A stretch of DNA of 41,279 nucleotides from JAOUEA01 sp040882605 (GTDB taxonomy: Bacteria > Actinomycetota > UBA4738 > HRBIN12), in assembly GCA_040882605.1 (NCBI GenBank), contig JBBEAY010000016.1:1-41279 (forward strand), written 5' to 3'. Shown here piece after piece: positions 25,501 through 32,434 of this stretch. Numbering within the stretch: position 1 is the first letter of the stretch; the number at the start of each line of letters is the position of its first letter. A program made the translations under genes and the position numbers. The notes below the pieces were generated by a model. The model saw only the letters and a program-made list of their open reading frames with translations, was not told the origin of the DNA and did not search any database.

Positions 25501-25766
25501 GGGTGAGATCGGCTCTCGGCGACGCCGACGGGGCGCTGCGGCTCGTGGCGGATGCCACCGAGCGCCTCGAAGCCTCGGACTTCACGACGCTGCGCGCGGA
25601 CTCGATGAGCGCGATAGCAGACGTGTTCGCCAGCCTCGGCTTGCGGACCGAGGCGATCGAACGCTTCGAGGTGGCTCGCGGGATCTACGCGGCGAAGGGG
25701 CAACTCGTCGGCGAGCGACGAGCGATGGAGCGGCTCGACGAGTTAGCCTCCACTCAGTCCCCGTAG
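22584..25766 (+). CDS. Zinc-ribbon / class III nucleotide cyclase / AAA ATPase / helical-repeat protein
   Basis: This 1060-residue protein starts with a zinc ribbon (CQTCGASVPADARFCPACG, residues 7-25). The class III cyclase domain (~38-210) has metal Asp at 46 (FTDIVGST) and 90 (KFIGDAVVAAFG), substrate Lys at 86, and NLAARL with Asn160 and Arg164. The usual partner Asp is replaced by Ser157, so ATP versus GTP preference is uncertain. An AAA/STAND-type ATPase follows (~225-560; Walker A GEPGMGKT at 255-262, Walker B LVFDDLQW). The last 450 residues are TPR-like helices. The frame extends far upstream, but the ATG at 22584 starts the first recognisable domain and follows a GAGGGAG site. The layout suggests a large signal-gated cyclase. 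Confidence 0.92.
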   Translation: MPGRPSCQTCGASVPADARFCPACGAAVASRTDAGSRRPVTIVFTDIVGSTALGERLDAESLGGLMTRYYETMRDAIERHGGAVEKFIGDAVVAAFGAPEVHEDDALRAVRAAHEMHAALDTLNAELERRWGTRLEVRTGIATGEVLAGGGAAVLGSPANLAARLQAEAGDGEILLSADTHRLVRNLVRAEPAGALELKGFESSVECFRLLGLDGEPQRGARTPHIGREHELALLELSYRRAMRDRRAQLVTVLGEPGMGKTRLVDEAIARLDGEPRVLRGRCLPYGEGITFFPVGEAVSAAAGIGREGDAERAQAMVAAMVPADAASVAARVSEAIGLGGAAGAPEETLWAIRRFFELLAIERSLVLVFDDLQWAEPTFLDLVAQLVERGKGVAELVVVVARPELLEQRPDWAGGAANAVTISLEPLTDDESAQLVRNVAARATLDDAAAARLAVAGGGNPLFLEEYVAMLVDDGVIIERDGRWHVPADVTVGASTPPTLIGLLTARLHRLSRHERDALVHASVIGKAFRADELASLSDEGSDLTDTLDQLLQGDLLVSAGRTGPDEGAFEFRHQLLRDAAYASLPKARRAELHERFAEHLEVAFPERPDELDEITGFHLAQAHDYRSELGAHDETTLALADRAAQRLSAAGGRAVERGDPRAATRSLQRAASLASQPGARAAIRLRLCHALGDAADTEGYEAALEAGLADAIAAGDERILIRFEHLKTTYALLSDPSAVPIQDMIDRLTSQAEKLEALDDAEGVAECHYQLATVAWIRGDATAFERWARRSRDDAMACGNARLVGRATSYVIVALLRGSTPLPEALAELRAMREATELSASAEANVRLGEAEMLAYLGRHDEARDLVDAAAAEFDELGARVDLAAAESVRAIVADVRGDLAGAERALRSSYERFRAMGDAANGGLVAVDLADVLARLRRYSDAESMAAIAAGLAADFDVEAQVGWRTASARVRSALGDADGALRLVADATERLEASDFTTLRADSMSAIADVFASLGLRTEAIERFEVARGIYAAKGQLVGERRAMERLDELASTQSP

Positions 25767-26332
25767 CGGCGCGCATCGGTGAAGGCCGTATCGGTCGAGA
25801 CGATGCCGTCGATGGTCTGCAGCGGACCGTACACGTCGGCGGCCACAGCCTCGAACGAGTCGGCGCCGAGCTGCAGCAAGATGTCGAAGTCGCCGAAGGT
25901 CACCGACGCGCCCTTGAACGTTTCGCGTAGAGGACCGTGCTCGTCGGCCATCGTGTCCATGACCTGGCCGAGGGCGCCGGGGCTGGTGCGCACGCGCACC
26001 AGCGCGATCACCTCAGGAGTGCTGCGCTTGACGCCCTTGAACACGGTGCCGACATGGGCCACGCCGGCTTCCACGCAGTGCGCAGAATGCGCTCCCCGCG
26101 ACCAGAGCTCGCCGGCGATCAGGTCCTGCAGATCGGCGAGCGTCTCCGTTCGCACGTGTGCGAACCCCAGGTAGCCCCCGACCATCTCCGAGGCGAAGAA
26201 GACCGGCCCGCGTGGCGGCGGACCGAGCTCCCGCAAGGCGTCGATCACGTCGCGGATGTTCTTGCCCGGGTCCACCGAGTCGATAAACACGAACGCGTGC
26301 AGCCCGGTGTAGTCGAACTCGTCGTCGGTCAT
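25754..26332 (-). CDS. Tandem RAM (Lrp/AsnC ligand-binding) domain protein without HTH
   Basis: This 192-residue protein ends with a clear Lrp/AsnC ligand-binding (RAM) domain: VIALVRVRTSPGALGQVMDT, then FGDFDILLQLGADSFEAVA and a final TDTAFTDARRYGD. The first half shows a degenerate copy of the same fold: AFVFIDSVDPGKNIRDVIDA, then GYLGFAHVRTETLADLQDLI. No helix-turn-helix precedes them, so it cannot act as an ordinary Lrp regulator; it may sense a small molecule or partner with another protein. A GGGGGAG site precedes the ATG at 26332. The end overlaps the convergent cyclase gene by 13 bases. Confidence 0.75.
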   Translation of the reverse strand: MTDDEFDYTGLHAFVFIDSVDPGKNIRDVIDALRELGPPPRGPVFFASEMVGGYLGFAHVRTETLADLQDLIAGELWSRGAHSAHCVEAGVAHVGTVFKGVKRSTPEVIALVRVRTSPGALGQVMDTMADEHGPLRETFKGASVTFGDFDILLQLGADSFEAVAADVYGPLQTIDGIVSTDTAFTDARRYGD

Positions 26333-26428
26333 GGCCGCTCCCCCATCGTTGTGGAGGTTCAGCTTGGCGCGAGCGGCCCGCTGGCGCAACCTGAACCGCC
26401 TGTACCCCCACTTCAGCGTGATGTGCCT

Positions 26429-27844
26429 TCACGGGGGATCCGTGGCATCCATCTCGAAGGCGACCCAGTCCCCGGAAGGCAACGCCAGAGGCTCGGACGG
26501 CGGCTCGAGCGTCGGGTCCCGTGACACGACGATGACTTTCCCGCCCTCGGCCGCGGCCTCCAGAGGCGCCAGGGAGCTTGCGCTCACGTCCTCGAGGGCT
26601 CGTCCGGCGCACCCAGCGGCGAACGCTACCTGAGGGAAGTCGTGGGTGCTCGCCACCAGGCAGCTCGACGAGCCCACGTGCTCACGGATCGCGTCGCCGA
26701 TCGCCTGTGAACGCGCACGCTCGTCGGCCGCGGAAGCCTCCAGCCGATCGAACGTGACCACCTGCCACGCGAACCAACCCGCGAGCGCAACAGCGGTCGC
26801 GGCCAGCGCCGGACGTGATCGCAACCGGCCGCGGGAGTGCAGCGTCACGATGCCGCAGCCCGCCGCGAGCGAGAGGAGCGCGAGCGCGGGAAGCAGGAAC
26901 CTCGGCGCCAGGCCCCCGATCAGGAACAAGTATTCGGCGGCCAGCGCGAGGCCCGTGAGAGCCGCCAGTCTGGCGGCGATCGTCTCGCTGCCGCCCCGCC
27001 GGCCGGCAGCCGCGACGGCGGCGAGCGCGATGAGCCCGATCCACCAGACCACACCCACACCGGGGATCGCCCCGGAGCCGTCGGGGCCCAGCAAGGGTCC
27101 ATCGGTGAGCGCGAGGTGCGCGCCGACACCTGAGGCGCCACCCTGAAGGTGCGAGATCGCCGAAGCCGCCTCGATCGCGCCGATCGGTCCGCCGAAGCGC
27201 ACGCTCATCTCGATCAGCCAGGGGAGCGCACCCACGGCCACGCCCAGCCACAACGCGCCGAGCGCTTTCATGCGCGACCGCAGGAGCAGCGCAGCGACCG
27301 TCAGCGCGATGGCCAACACGACCGCGTCGGGAGTCCGCATCAGGGCCATCAACGCGGCCGTCACGGTGAGGACTGCCCCGGCGTGGCGCAGCCCGACGAC
27401 GTCGCCGCCGACAACCGTGCGCGCGAAGCACCCCACGACCCCCACCGCGAGCAGCGCCGCCCAGAGGTTCGGCATCGCTTCCGACCCGTAGAACAGCGCG
27501 GGCCAACTCGCCGCGAACAACCCGGCGCCCACGACGGCGCCCCACCCGACCACGGGCGCCCATAGGAGGAACGCCAGCGCCAGCACCAGCGACGACAAGG
27601 CCGCCAGGAAGAGTCGCACCGTCCACTGCGGCGCGCCGATCGAGGTCAAGGGAACGACCAGCAGCGTGATGCCGCGCGCCCTTGAGGCCACGAAGGGAAG
27701 CGCGGGAACGCCCCTGGTGACCTGCGACAGGTAGATCGCCTCGTCCCACGACGGTGCCCGGCTCAGCGAGCCCACCGCCAGTTGGCTCAAGAACGATGCG
27801 AGCGAGACCGCCCATATCGAACGCCGCGTGGCCACCAGGTGCAC
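26429..27844 (-). CDS. Polytopic GT-C-like glycosyltransferase family protein
   Basis: This 471-residue protein has about eleven membrane helices and an extracytoplasmic C-terminal part of about 120 residues. The first loop has SWDEAIYLSQVTRG, in which the acidic DE pair resembles the catalytic motif of GT39/ArnT-type GT-C enzymes. The C-terminal domain holds SSSCLVASTHDFPQVAFAAG with a possible disulfide. It is probably a lipid-linked sugar transferase for envelope glycans; donor and acceptor cannot be told. The GTG at 27844 has a GGAAGG site upstream. It lies 45 bases after the secreted coiled-coil gene and 96 before the RAM gene, all on one strand. Confidence 0.65.
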   Translation of the reverse strand: MHLVATRRSIWAVSLASFLSQLAVGSLSRAPSWDEAIYLSQVTRGVPALPFVASRARGITLLVVPLTSIGAPQWTVRLFLAALSSLVLALAFLLWAPVVGWGAVVGAGLFAASWPALFYGSEAMPNLWAALLAVGVVGCFARTVVGGDVVGLRHAGAVLTVTAALMALMRTPDAVVLAIALTVAALLLRSRMKALGALWLGVAVGALPWLIEMSVRFGGPIGAIEAASAISHLQGGASGVGAHLALTDGPLLGPDGSGAIPGVGVVWWIGLIALAAVAAAGRRGGSETIAARLAALTGLALAAEYLFLIGGLAPRFLLPALALLSLAAGCGIVTLHSRGRLRSRPALAATAVALAGWFAWQVVTFDRLEASAADERARSQAIGDAIREHVGSSSCLVASTHDFPQVAFAAGCAGRALEDVSASSLAPLEAAAEGGKVIVVSRDPTLEPPSEPLALPSGDWVAFEMDATDPP

Positions 27845-27889
27845 GGCGCTACCTTCCCATGGCAGGCCCCTTCCGGGCCGAGCCCGTCG

Positions 27890-28675
27890 TCAGGCGCCTT
27901 CGGGGATCGGCTCGACCTCGCCGCCGCCCGAGGGGCGGCGGCGCCACACCAGCGCCCACACCACCGCGACGAGGGCTACCGCGATCGCTGCGGCCGACCA
28001 CGGGTCGATCATCGGACGTCCGGCCGCTTCCTCGGCTGCTGCTTGCGCGGCTGCGAGATCGGTCTCGAGCGTCTGCACCTGTGAGGTCAGCGCCTGGCCC
28101 GAGGCCTCGCTCTCCGCGAGCGCGCCCGACGCGACCATCGCCTGCTCATCGGCGGCCTTCTCCGTCTTGCGCAGATCGCGCTTGACGTCGTAGAGCTGCG
28201 ACTGGACCTTTCCGTTCCTGGTGAGCAGGCTCGCCTCGCGGGCGGTCGCCACGATCGAGACCGAGCCGCTGATGGTCTCGCCGAACCCGGTCAGCGTGCA
28301 CGGATCGTTGCAGAAACCCACCTGGTAGTAGTCGCCCACGACGTCGGGCACGATGAACGAGACCGAGAGCTCGGCTTGCTTGGCGGCCTTCTCGACCACG
28401 AACGTGCCGACGAGGATGGCGCCTGCGGGGATCGGACGGCCTTCCTCGATGAAGTCGTTGCCGGAAAGGAGATAGGCGTAGAAGGGGCCACGGTCGAGAA
28501 GGTCCAGCTGATCCTGGGGGATCGACACGTACACCTCGCCGGTGACCTGTTCACCAGGAAGGTGGTGTGCGCCCTTGAACTCGATGTATGCCCCGCCGTT
28601 CGCAGAGGCGACCGAGGGCGTGAGCCCGATCGCCGCCAGTGCCGTAACCACCACGATCGCCGTCCGTGCTCGCAT
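27890..28675 (-). CDS. Secreted, membrane-anchored coiled-coil protein
   Basis: This 261-residue protein has a signal peptide (cleavage likely after SVASA), a beta-rich domain of about 120 residues beginning NGGAYIEFKGAHHLPGEQV with a CNDPC cysteine pair, then a coiled coil (~150-215, rich in Glu, Gln and Ala, e.g. TSQVQTLETDLAAAQAAAEE), one membrane helix (AAAIAVALVAVVWALVW) and a short basic tail. This gives an external sensor-like domain held by a stalk. The family was not recognised. A GAGGGAGGG site lies just before the ATG. Confidence 0.7.
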   Translation of the reverse strand: MRARTAIVVVTALAAIGLTPSVASANGGAYIEFKGAHHLPGEQVTGEVYVSIPQDQLDLLDRGPFYAYLLSGNDFIEEGRPIPAGAILVGTFVVEKAAKQAELSVSFIVPDVVGDYYQVGFCNDPCTLTGFGETISGSVSIVATAREASLLTRNGKVQSQLYDVKRDLRKTEKAADEQAMVASGALAESEASGQALTSQVQTLETDLAAAQAAAEEAAGRPMIDPWSAAAIAVALVAVVWALVWRRRPSGGGEVEPIPEGA

Positions 28676-28835
28676 GACGCCCTCCCTCGGTTTCCGGCTC
28701 CGCTATGCCGGTCGACCAGCAGACCGGCGCGACGCCCGCTGGGTTCCCCCGCCCCTCGATGGAACCGATCGGCCGCTCGAGCGGTACATCAGGTAGCGCG
28801 CCGAGAGCGCGCCCGTCGTCGAGAGGGGAACCACG

Positions 28836-30254
28836 ATGCGCTCCAGCTCCAGCTCAAGACTTCGCACTGGCAATGGCCGGCTCGCCGCCGTGGCAGTGGC
28901 GGCACTCGTGCTCGCCGCGTGCACGAGCGACCCGCAGGCGACCGACACTCCCGCCACCCAGGACCGGCCAGCGCAAGACCTGGCCACCGACATGCCGGTG
29001 CTCGTGGCGTCCACCGAGGCAGGCGACGTCGCGATCGACGGCGCGTCGGGCGCGCTGCTCGCCGGCGGCCCCGGCACGGTGGCGACTCCCGACGGCGACA
29101 CGATGTATCGTGCGTCGGTCGTGAACGGTCACACCGTCGTCACGACGCTCGACGCGCGCACCGGCGCCACGACGACCTCGACCCGCCTGCGCGGCGACCT
29201 CGAGCTCGCGATCGCATCGGTCTCTGGCAGCAAGCTCGCCCTGGTGCAACCGGCGCCCGGCGCGACGAGCGGATCGCTGCCCGGCCTGCCGGTGCCGCGA
29301 GCATGGACCCCGATCGTCGTGGCGGACCCGAGCGGAGAGACTTCCCCGGCTCGGTTCAAGCTCGAGGGGAATTTCGAGCCCGAGGCCTTCTCGATCGACG
29401 ACGGGCGACTGTTCCTGATCCAGTACCTGCCGGCCGAGGCGCCGGCCGTCTATCGCGTGACGGTGCTCGACACCGCGACCGGCGTCGTGCGCCCGGTGAC
29501 CGGCCGGTTCAAGGCGCCGCCCGAACGCATGCCCGGGGTGCGGCTCGGCCAGGTCTACGACCCCCAGACCTCGCAGATGTACACGCTCTACTCGAACCAA
29601 CCCGGCGCCTACGCTCAGGGCTACGAGCACGCCGGCGGCGCCTCGCACGACTGGCCCGCGGAAACGTTCGTGCACGTGCTGAACCTGCGCAAGGGCTGGG
29701 CCTACTGCGCCGGCGTTCCGAAGGAGATGTGGGGCGGCACGGCGCGCGATCAGGCGCTCGCGCCCTCACCCGACGGCAAGTGGCTGTACATCGTCGACTC
29801 CCGCGGGGGAACGATCGCCGTCATGAACACCCACACGCTGGGGATCGAGCGCACGGGTCAGCTGGACCTCGCCGACACGGCGGCCGGTCCGGCCGACGCG
29901 TCGAGTGACCCGGCGTCGATCGTGCGGACGTCGATCGCCGTGAGCCGCGACGGCGCCACGCTGTTCGTGGCGTCGGGCGCCTCGCCGGGAACGGTCTCCG
30001 CGATCGACATCGCCGACCTGACGCTCGCCGATCGGTGGCCGTCGCCGGTTCCCGTCTCGGGACTCGGCCTCTCGCTCGACGGCTCGGCGCTCTACGTCGC
30101 GGGCGCCGGACGTATCGCCCTATTCGACCTGGTCACGGGTCAGACGAGTGCGACCGTGCCGACGCCGGTGCTCGACCCGATCGTCGAGCTCGACCCGCTT
30201 CCGCCCGGCGACCTGACAGCCGCGGGCCTGGCGGCGACGGGCCTGGCGGAGTAG
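28836..30254 (+). CDS. Beta-propeller lipoprotein
   Basis: This 472-residue protein has a lipoprotein signal peptide with lipobox LAAC and then repeated beta-propeller blades, seen as recurring SPDGKWLYIVDSRGGTIAVM, SRDGATLFVASGASPGTVSA and SLDGSALYVAGAGRIALFDL units. This is the YVTN / lactonase-like propeller type, used for binding rather than catalysis in most cases. The ATG at 28836 follows a GAGGGGAA site. The sigma operon promoter begins 14 bases after its stop. A scaffolding or envelope-sensing role is possible; no ligand is evident. Confidence 0.75.
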   Translation: MRSSSSSRLRTGNGRLAAVAVAALVLAACTSDPQATDTPATQDRPAQDLATDMPVLVASTEAGDVAIDGASGALLAGGPGTVATPDGDTMYRASVVNGHTVVTTLDARTGATTTSTRLRGDLELAIASVSGSKLALVQPAPGATSGSLPGLPVPRAWTPIVVADPSGETSPARFKLEGNFEPEAFSIDDGRLFLIQYLPAEAPAVYRVTVLDTATGVVRPVTGRFKAPPERMPGVRLGQVYDPQTSQMYTLYSNQPGAYAQGYEHAGGASHDWPAETFVHVLNLRKGWAYCAGVPKEMWGGTARDQALAPSPDGKWLYIVDSRGGTIAVMNTHTLGIERTGQLDLADTAAGPADASSDPASIVRTSIAVSRDGATLFVASGASPGTVSAIDIADLTLADRWPSPVPVSGLGLSLDGSALYVAGAGRIALFDLVTGQTSATVPTPVLDPIVELDPLPPGDLTAAGLAATGLAE

Positions 30255-30267
30255 TGGGGCCGAGGCC

Positions 30268-30310
30268 TAGGCTTGCGTGACCGAACGGTCGTTCGACGAG
30301 CCGAAGAGGA
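30268..30310 (+). promoter_or_regulatory. Promoter -10 and ribosome binding site of the sigma operon
   Basis: TAGGCT at 30268-30273 is a -10-like box, and AAGAGGA at 30304-30310 is a good Shine-Dalgarno sequence 5 bases before the GTG at 30316. Together they support that start over the GTG at 30277, which would lie upstream of or at the transcription start. Confidence 0.45.
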
Positions 30311-30315
30311 CACGG

Positions 30316-30888
30316 GTGCGTGACGCCGACCCCCGCACGCTGGAACGAGCCCGTCGCGGCGAGCTGGCTGCGTTCGAGCAGCTCGTGCGCGAGTTCCAGG
30401 CCGACGTGTACCGCTTCGCCTGGCACCTGACCCGCGATCGCGACCTCGCCGACGACGTCACCCAGGACGCGTTCCTGCGGGCGTTCCGATTCATCGACGG
30501 GTTCCGCGGCGATCGCAAGTTCGGGTCGTGGCTGTTCAGCATCACCCGCAACTGCGCGATGGACGCCTTGCGCCGGCGACGATTCCCGCTGCTGCACGAG
30601 CTGGACCGCGAGGTCGAGGGGTCGGTCGGCGACGCCACCGCGCACGCGGAGCTCGACGCGGCCCTGCGCTCGATCTCCACGGAGCACCGCGAGGCGTTCC
30701 TGCTGGTCGAGGTCTTCGGCCTCAACTACCAGGAAGCCTCCGACGTGCTGGGCATCGCGATCGGCACGGTGAAGAGCCGCATGTTCCGAGCGCGCAAGGC
30801 GCTGTGCGCAGCGATCGCCGACGATGAGCCGGCCGATGAAGGGGCCGACGCGCCAACGGGCGATCTGGCCGACGAGGGGCAGGCGTGA
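30316..30888 (+). CDS. ECF-family RNA polymerase sigma factor
   Basis: This 190-residue sigma factor has region 2 (FEQLVREFQADVYRFAWHLT, then DVTQDAFLRAFRFIDGFRG) with the WLFSITRNCAMDALRRRR DNA-melting segment, and region 4 (STEHREAFLLVEVFGLNYQE, then IAIGTVKSRMFRARKAL). The GTG at 30316 has a good binding site; an in-frame GTG 13 codons upstream is possible. The stop overlaps the anti-sigma start (GTGA), giving the usual coupled sigma/anti-sigma pair. It probably drives its own operon, including the M15 peptidase gene, in response to an envelope signal. Confidence 0.93.
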   Translation: MRDADPRTLERARRGELAAFEQLVREFQADVYRFAWHLTRDRDLADDVTQDAFLRAFRFIDGFRGDRKFGSWLFSITRNCAMDALRRRRFPLLHELDREVEGSVGDATAHAELDAALRSISTEHREAFLLVEVFGLNYQEASDVLGIAIGTVKSRMFRARKALCAAIADDEPADEGADAPTGDLADEGQA

Positions 30889-32426
30889 TGATCTGCGACC
30901 GCGTGCAGCGCGCGATCTCGGCCCGCATGGATGGGGAACCGGTCGATCGGCAGGCGCCCCAGGACCTCGACGATCACGTCGCCGGGTGCGAGCGGTGCCG
31001 GGCGTTCGCGTCCAAGGCCGAAAGCGTGCGGGCGGCGGTGCGCATCGGCCCGGCGGAGCCCGTGCCCGACCTGGTCTCAAGCATCGTCGGTGAGCTCGAG
31101 TCGGCCACGCCCTCACGCACACCGATGCGTCGGCGGACGCCCAGATCGGCGCCGCGTTGGCAGCGGGCGATGTCGGCGGCCCCCCGGTGGCGGCGGGCCA
31201 TGCCGGTGGCCGCCGCGCTCGTCGCAGGCGCCGTCATCGGAAGCGTGCTCGTCGGCGGTCCGTTCCGTGTGCACGACCGAGACGCGATCTCGGCGAACGC
31301 CGTCGTGCTGGGCGTTCGCAGCGCCGGGCCTGCCCTCGAGTCGTTCGAGGGAACCTTCAGCGTCGTGGAAAGAGGGCTTTCCCCCCAGGTGCCGGAGCGC
31401 CGGCTCGACGTGCTCATGGCATTCCTGGCGCCTCAGCGCTTCCGCCTCGACGTCGTCGATCGCACGATCTACCCGGCCGGCGCAGCGACGGCGTCGACCT
31501 CGAGTGACCTTACGTACATCCAGGACGCGATGGCGACGTTCCGCTCAGGTCCAACGGGGTGCCCGGCCGGCCTCGGCGACAGCGTGTGTCCGCCGACACG
31601 CGTCACTCTCACCTCGGGGTCGACACCCACTGACCTGATGGTGCCGGTGGCGACCTTCGGATCGGCCGATGGAGTCGACGTGCTCGGCACGGAACGCGTC
31701 GACGGGACCGAGTTGGTTCGCCTGCAGCTCACGTTCGCCCGCGCGCAGGCGATGTTCCCGTTCCTATGGATGGACGACCTCGCGGGAGCCGGCTCGGGCG
31801 ACACATGGCGGCCGTTCTTCCCCGGCGATCGGGTCGAGGTGCAGCTCGACGCCGACGGCTGGGTGCCGAGGCGCATCACCGTTTACCCGGCGTCAACCGA
31901 GCGACGAAGAGCCTGGGAGCTGCGGTTCGGACGGCCCGTGGAGGACCCATCGGTGGCGATCCTCGACGTGGTGACCACACATGTCGCGACCGAGGCGCCC
32001 GACGCGTCGCTGTTCGATATCCCCCGCGGGGCGCCGGCCGCGATGTCGATCGGCGCTCTCGCCGAGCTGGTCGGGTACCGCCCGGCCACGCCGACGCTCA
32101 CCGGCGATCTCCGGCTCGAGACGTCGATCGCCCCCCCCGCCGATGCGGCGTCCCCGATCTCGCTGCTCGTCTACGCAGACGGGCTCGACTACCTGCGGGT
32201 GGGCGAGCGCCCCGGATCGCACGCAGAGCTCGCCGCCCCCGACGCCACCCGGGTCGTGCTCCCCGGCGGCGGCATCGGCTACTACTCCGAAGCCTCCGCG
32301 GGCCAGGGGCGGCGCATCGCGATCCTCGGCGACGACACGAGCCTGGTGCTCGAGACCAACCTGCCCTTGCTCGATCTGTTCGAGATCGCAAGCTCGATCC
32401 CGGTTCGGGGAAGGCCGCTGCCCTGA
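30885..32426 (+). CDS. Membrane zinc anti-sigma factor with large external domain
   Basis: This 513-residue protein begins with a ZAS-type zinc-binding anti-sigma domain (H31-x3-C35-x2-C38 in DDHVAGCERC, with C4 as a possible fourth ligand). One membrane helix follows at ~106-124 (PVAAALVAGAVIGSVLV), then an external domain of nearly 390 residues. That domain has LolA/RseB-like features: a beta-rich half (LDVLMAFLAPQRFRLDVVDR, then GTELVRLQLTFARAQAMFPF) and a second half ending GRRIAILGDDTSLVLETN. So an external lipid, protein or wall signal may be sensed and passed to the sigma factor. It is coupled to the sigma gene, and its stop touches the M15 gene. Confidence 0.85.
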   Translation: MMICDRVQRAISARMDGEPVDRQAPQDLDDHVAGCERCRAFASKAESVRAAVRIGPAEPVPDLVSSIVGELESATPSRTPMRRRTPRSAPRWQRAMSAAPRWRRAMPVAAALVAGAVIGSVLVGGPFRVHDRDAISANAVVLGVRSAGPALESFEGTFSVVERGLSPQVPERRLDVLMAFLAPQRFRLDVVDRTIYPAGAATASTSSDLTYIQDAMATFRSGPTGCPAGLGDSVCPPTRVTLTSGSTPTDLMVPVATFGSADGVDVLGTERVDGTELVRLQLTFARAQAMFPFLWMDDLAGAGSGDTWRPFFPGDRVEVQLDADGWVPRRITVYPASTERRRAWELRFGRPVEDPSVAILDVVTTHVATEAPDASLFDIPRGAPAAMSIGALAELVGYRPATPTLTGDLRLETSIAPPADAASPISLLVYADGLDYLRVGERPGSHAELAAPDATRVVLPGGGIGYYSEASAGQGRRIAILGDDTSLVLETNLPLLDLFEIASSIPVRGRPLP

Positions 32427-32434
32427 ACCGCGTC

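Noticed and set aside
28376..29908. 510-codon plus-strand frame over the coiled-coil and lipoprotein genes
   Set aside because: It covers two divergent genes with signal peptides and its own translation is low-complexity Arg/Gly text.
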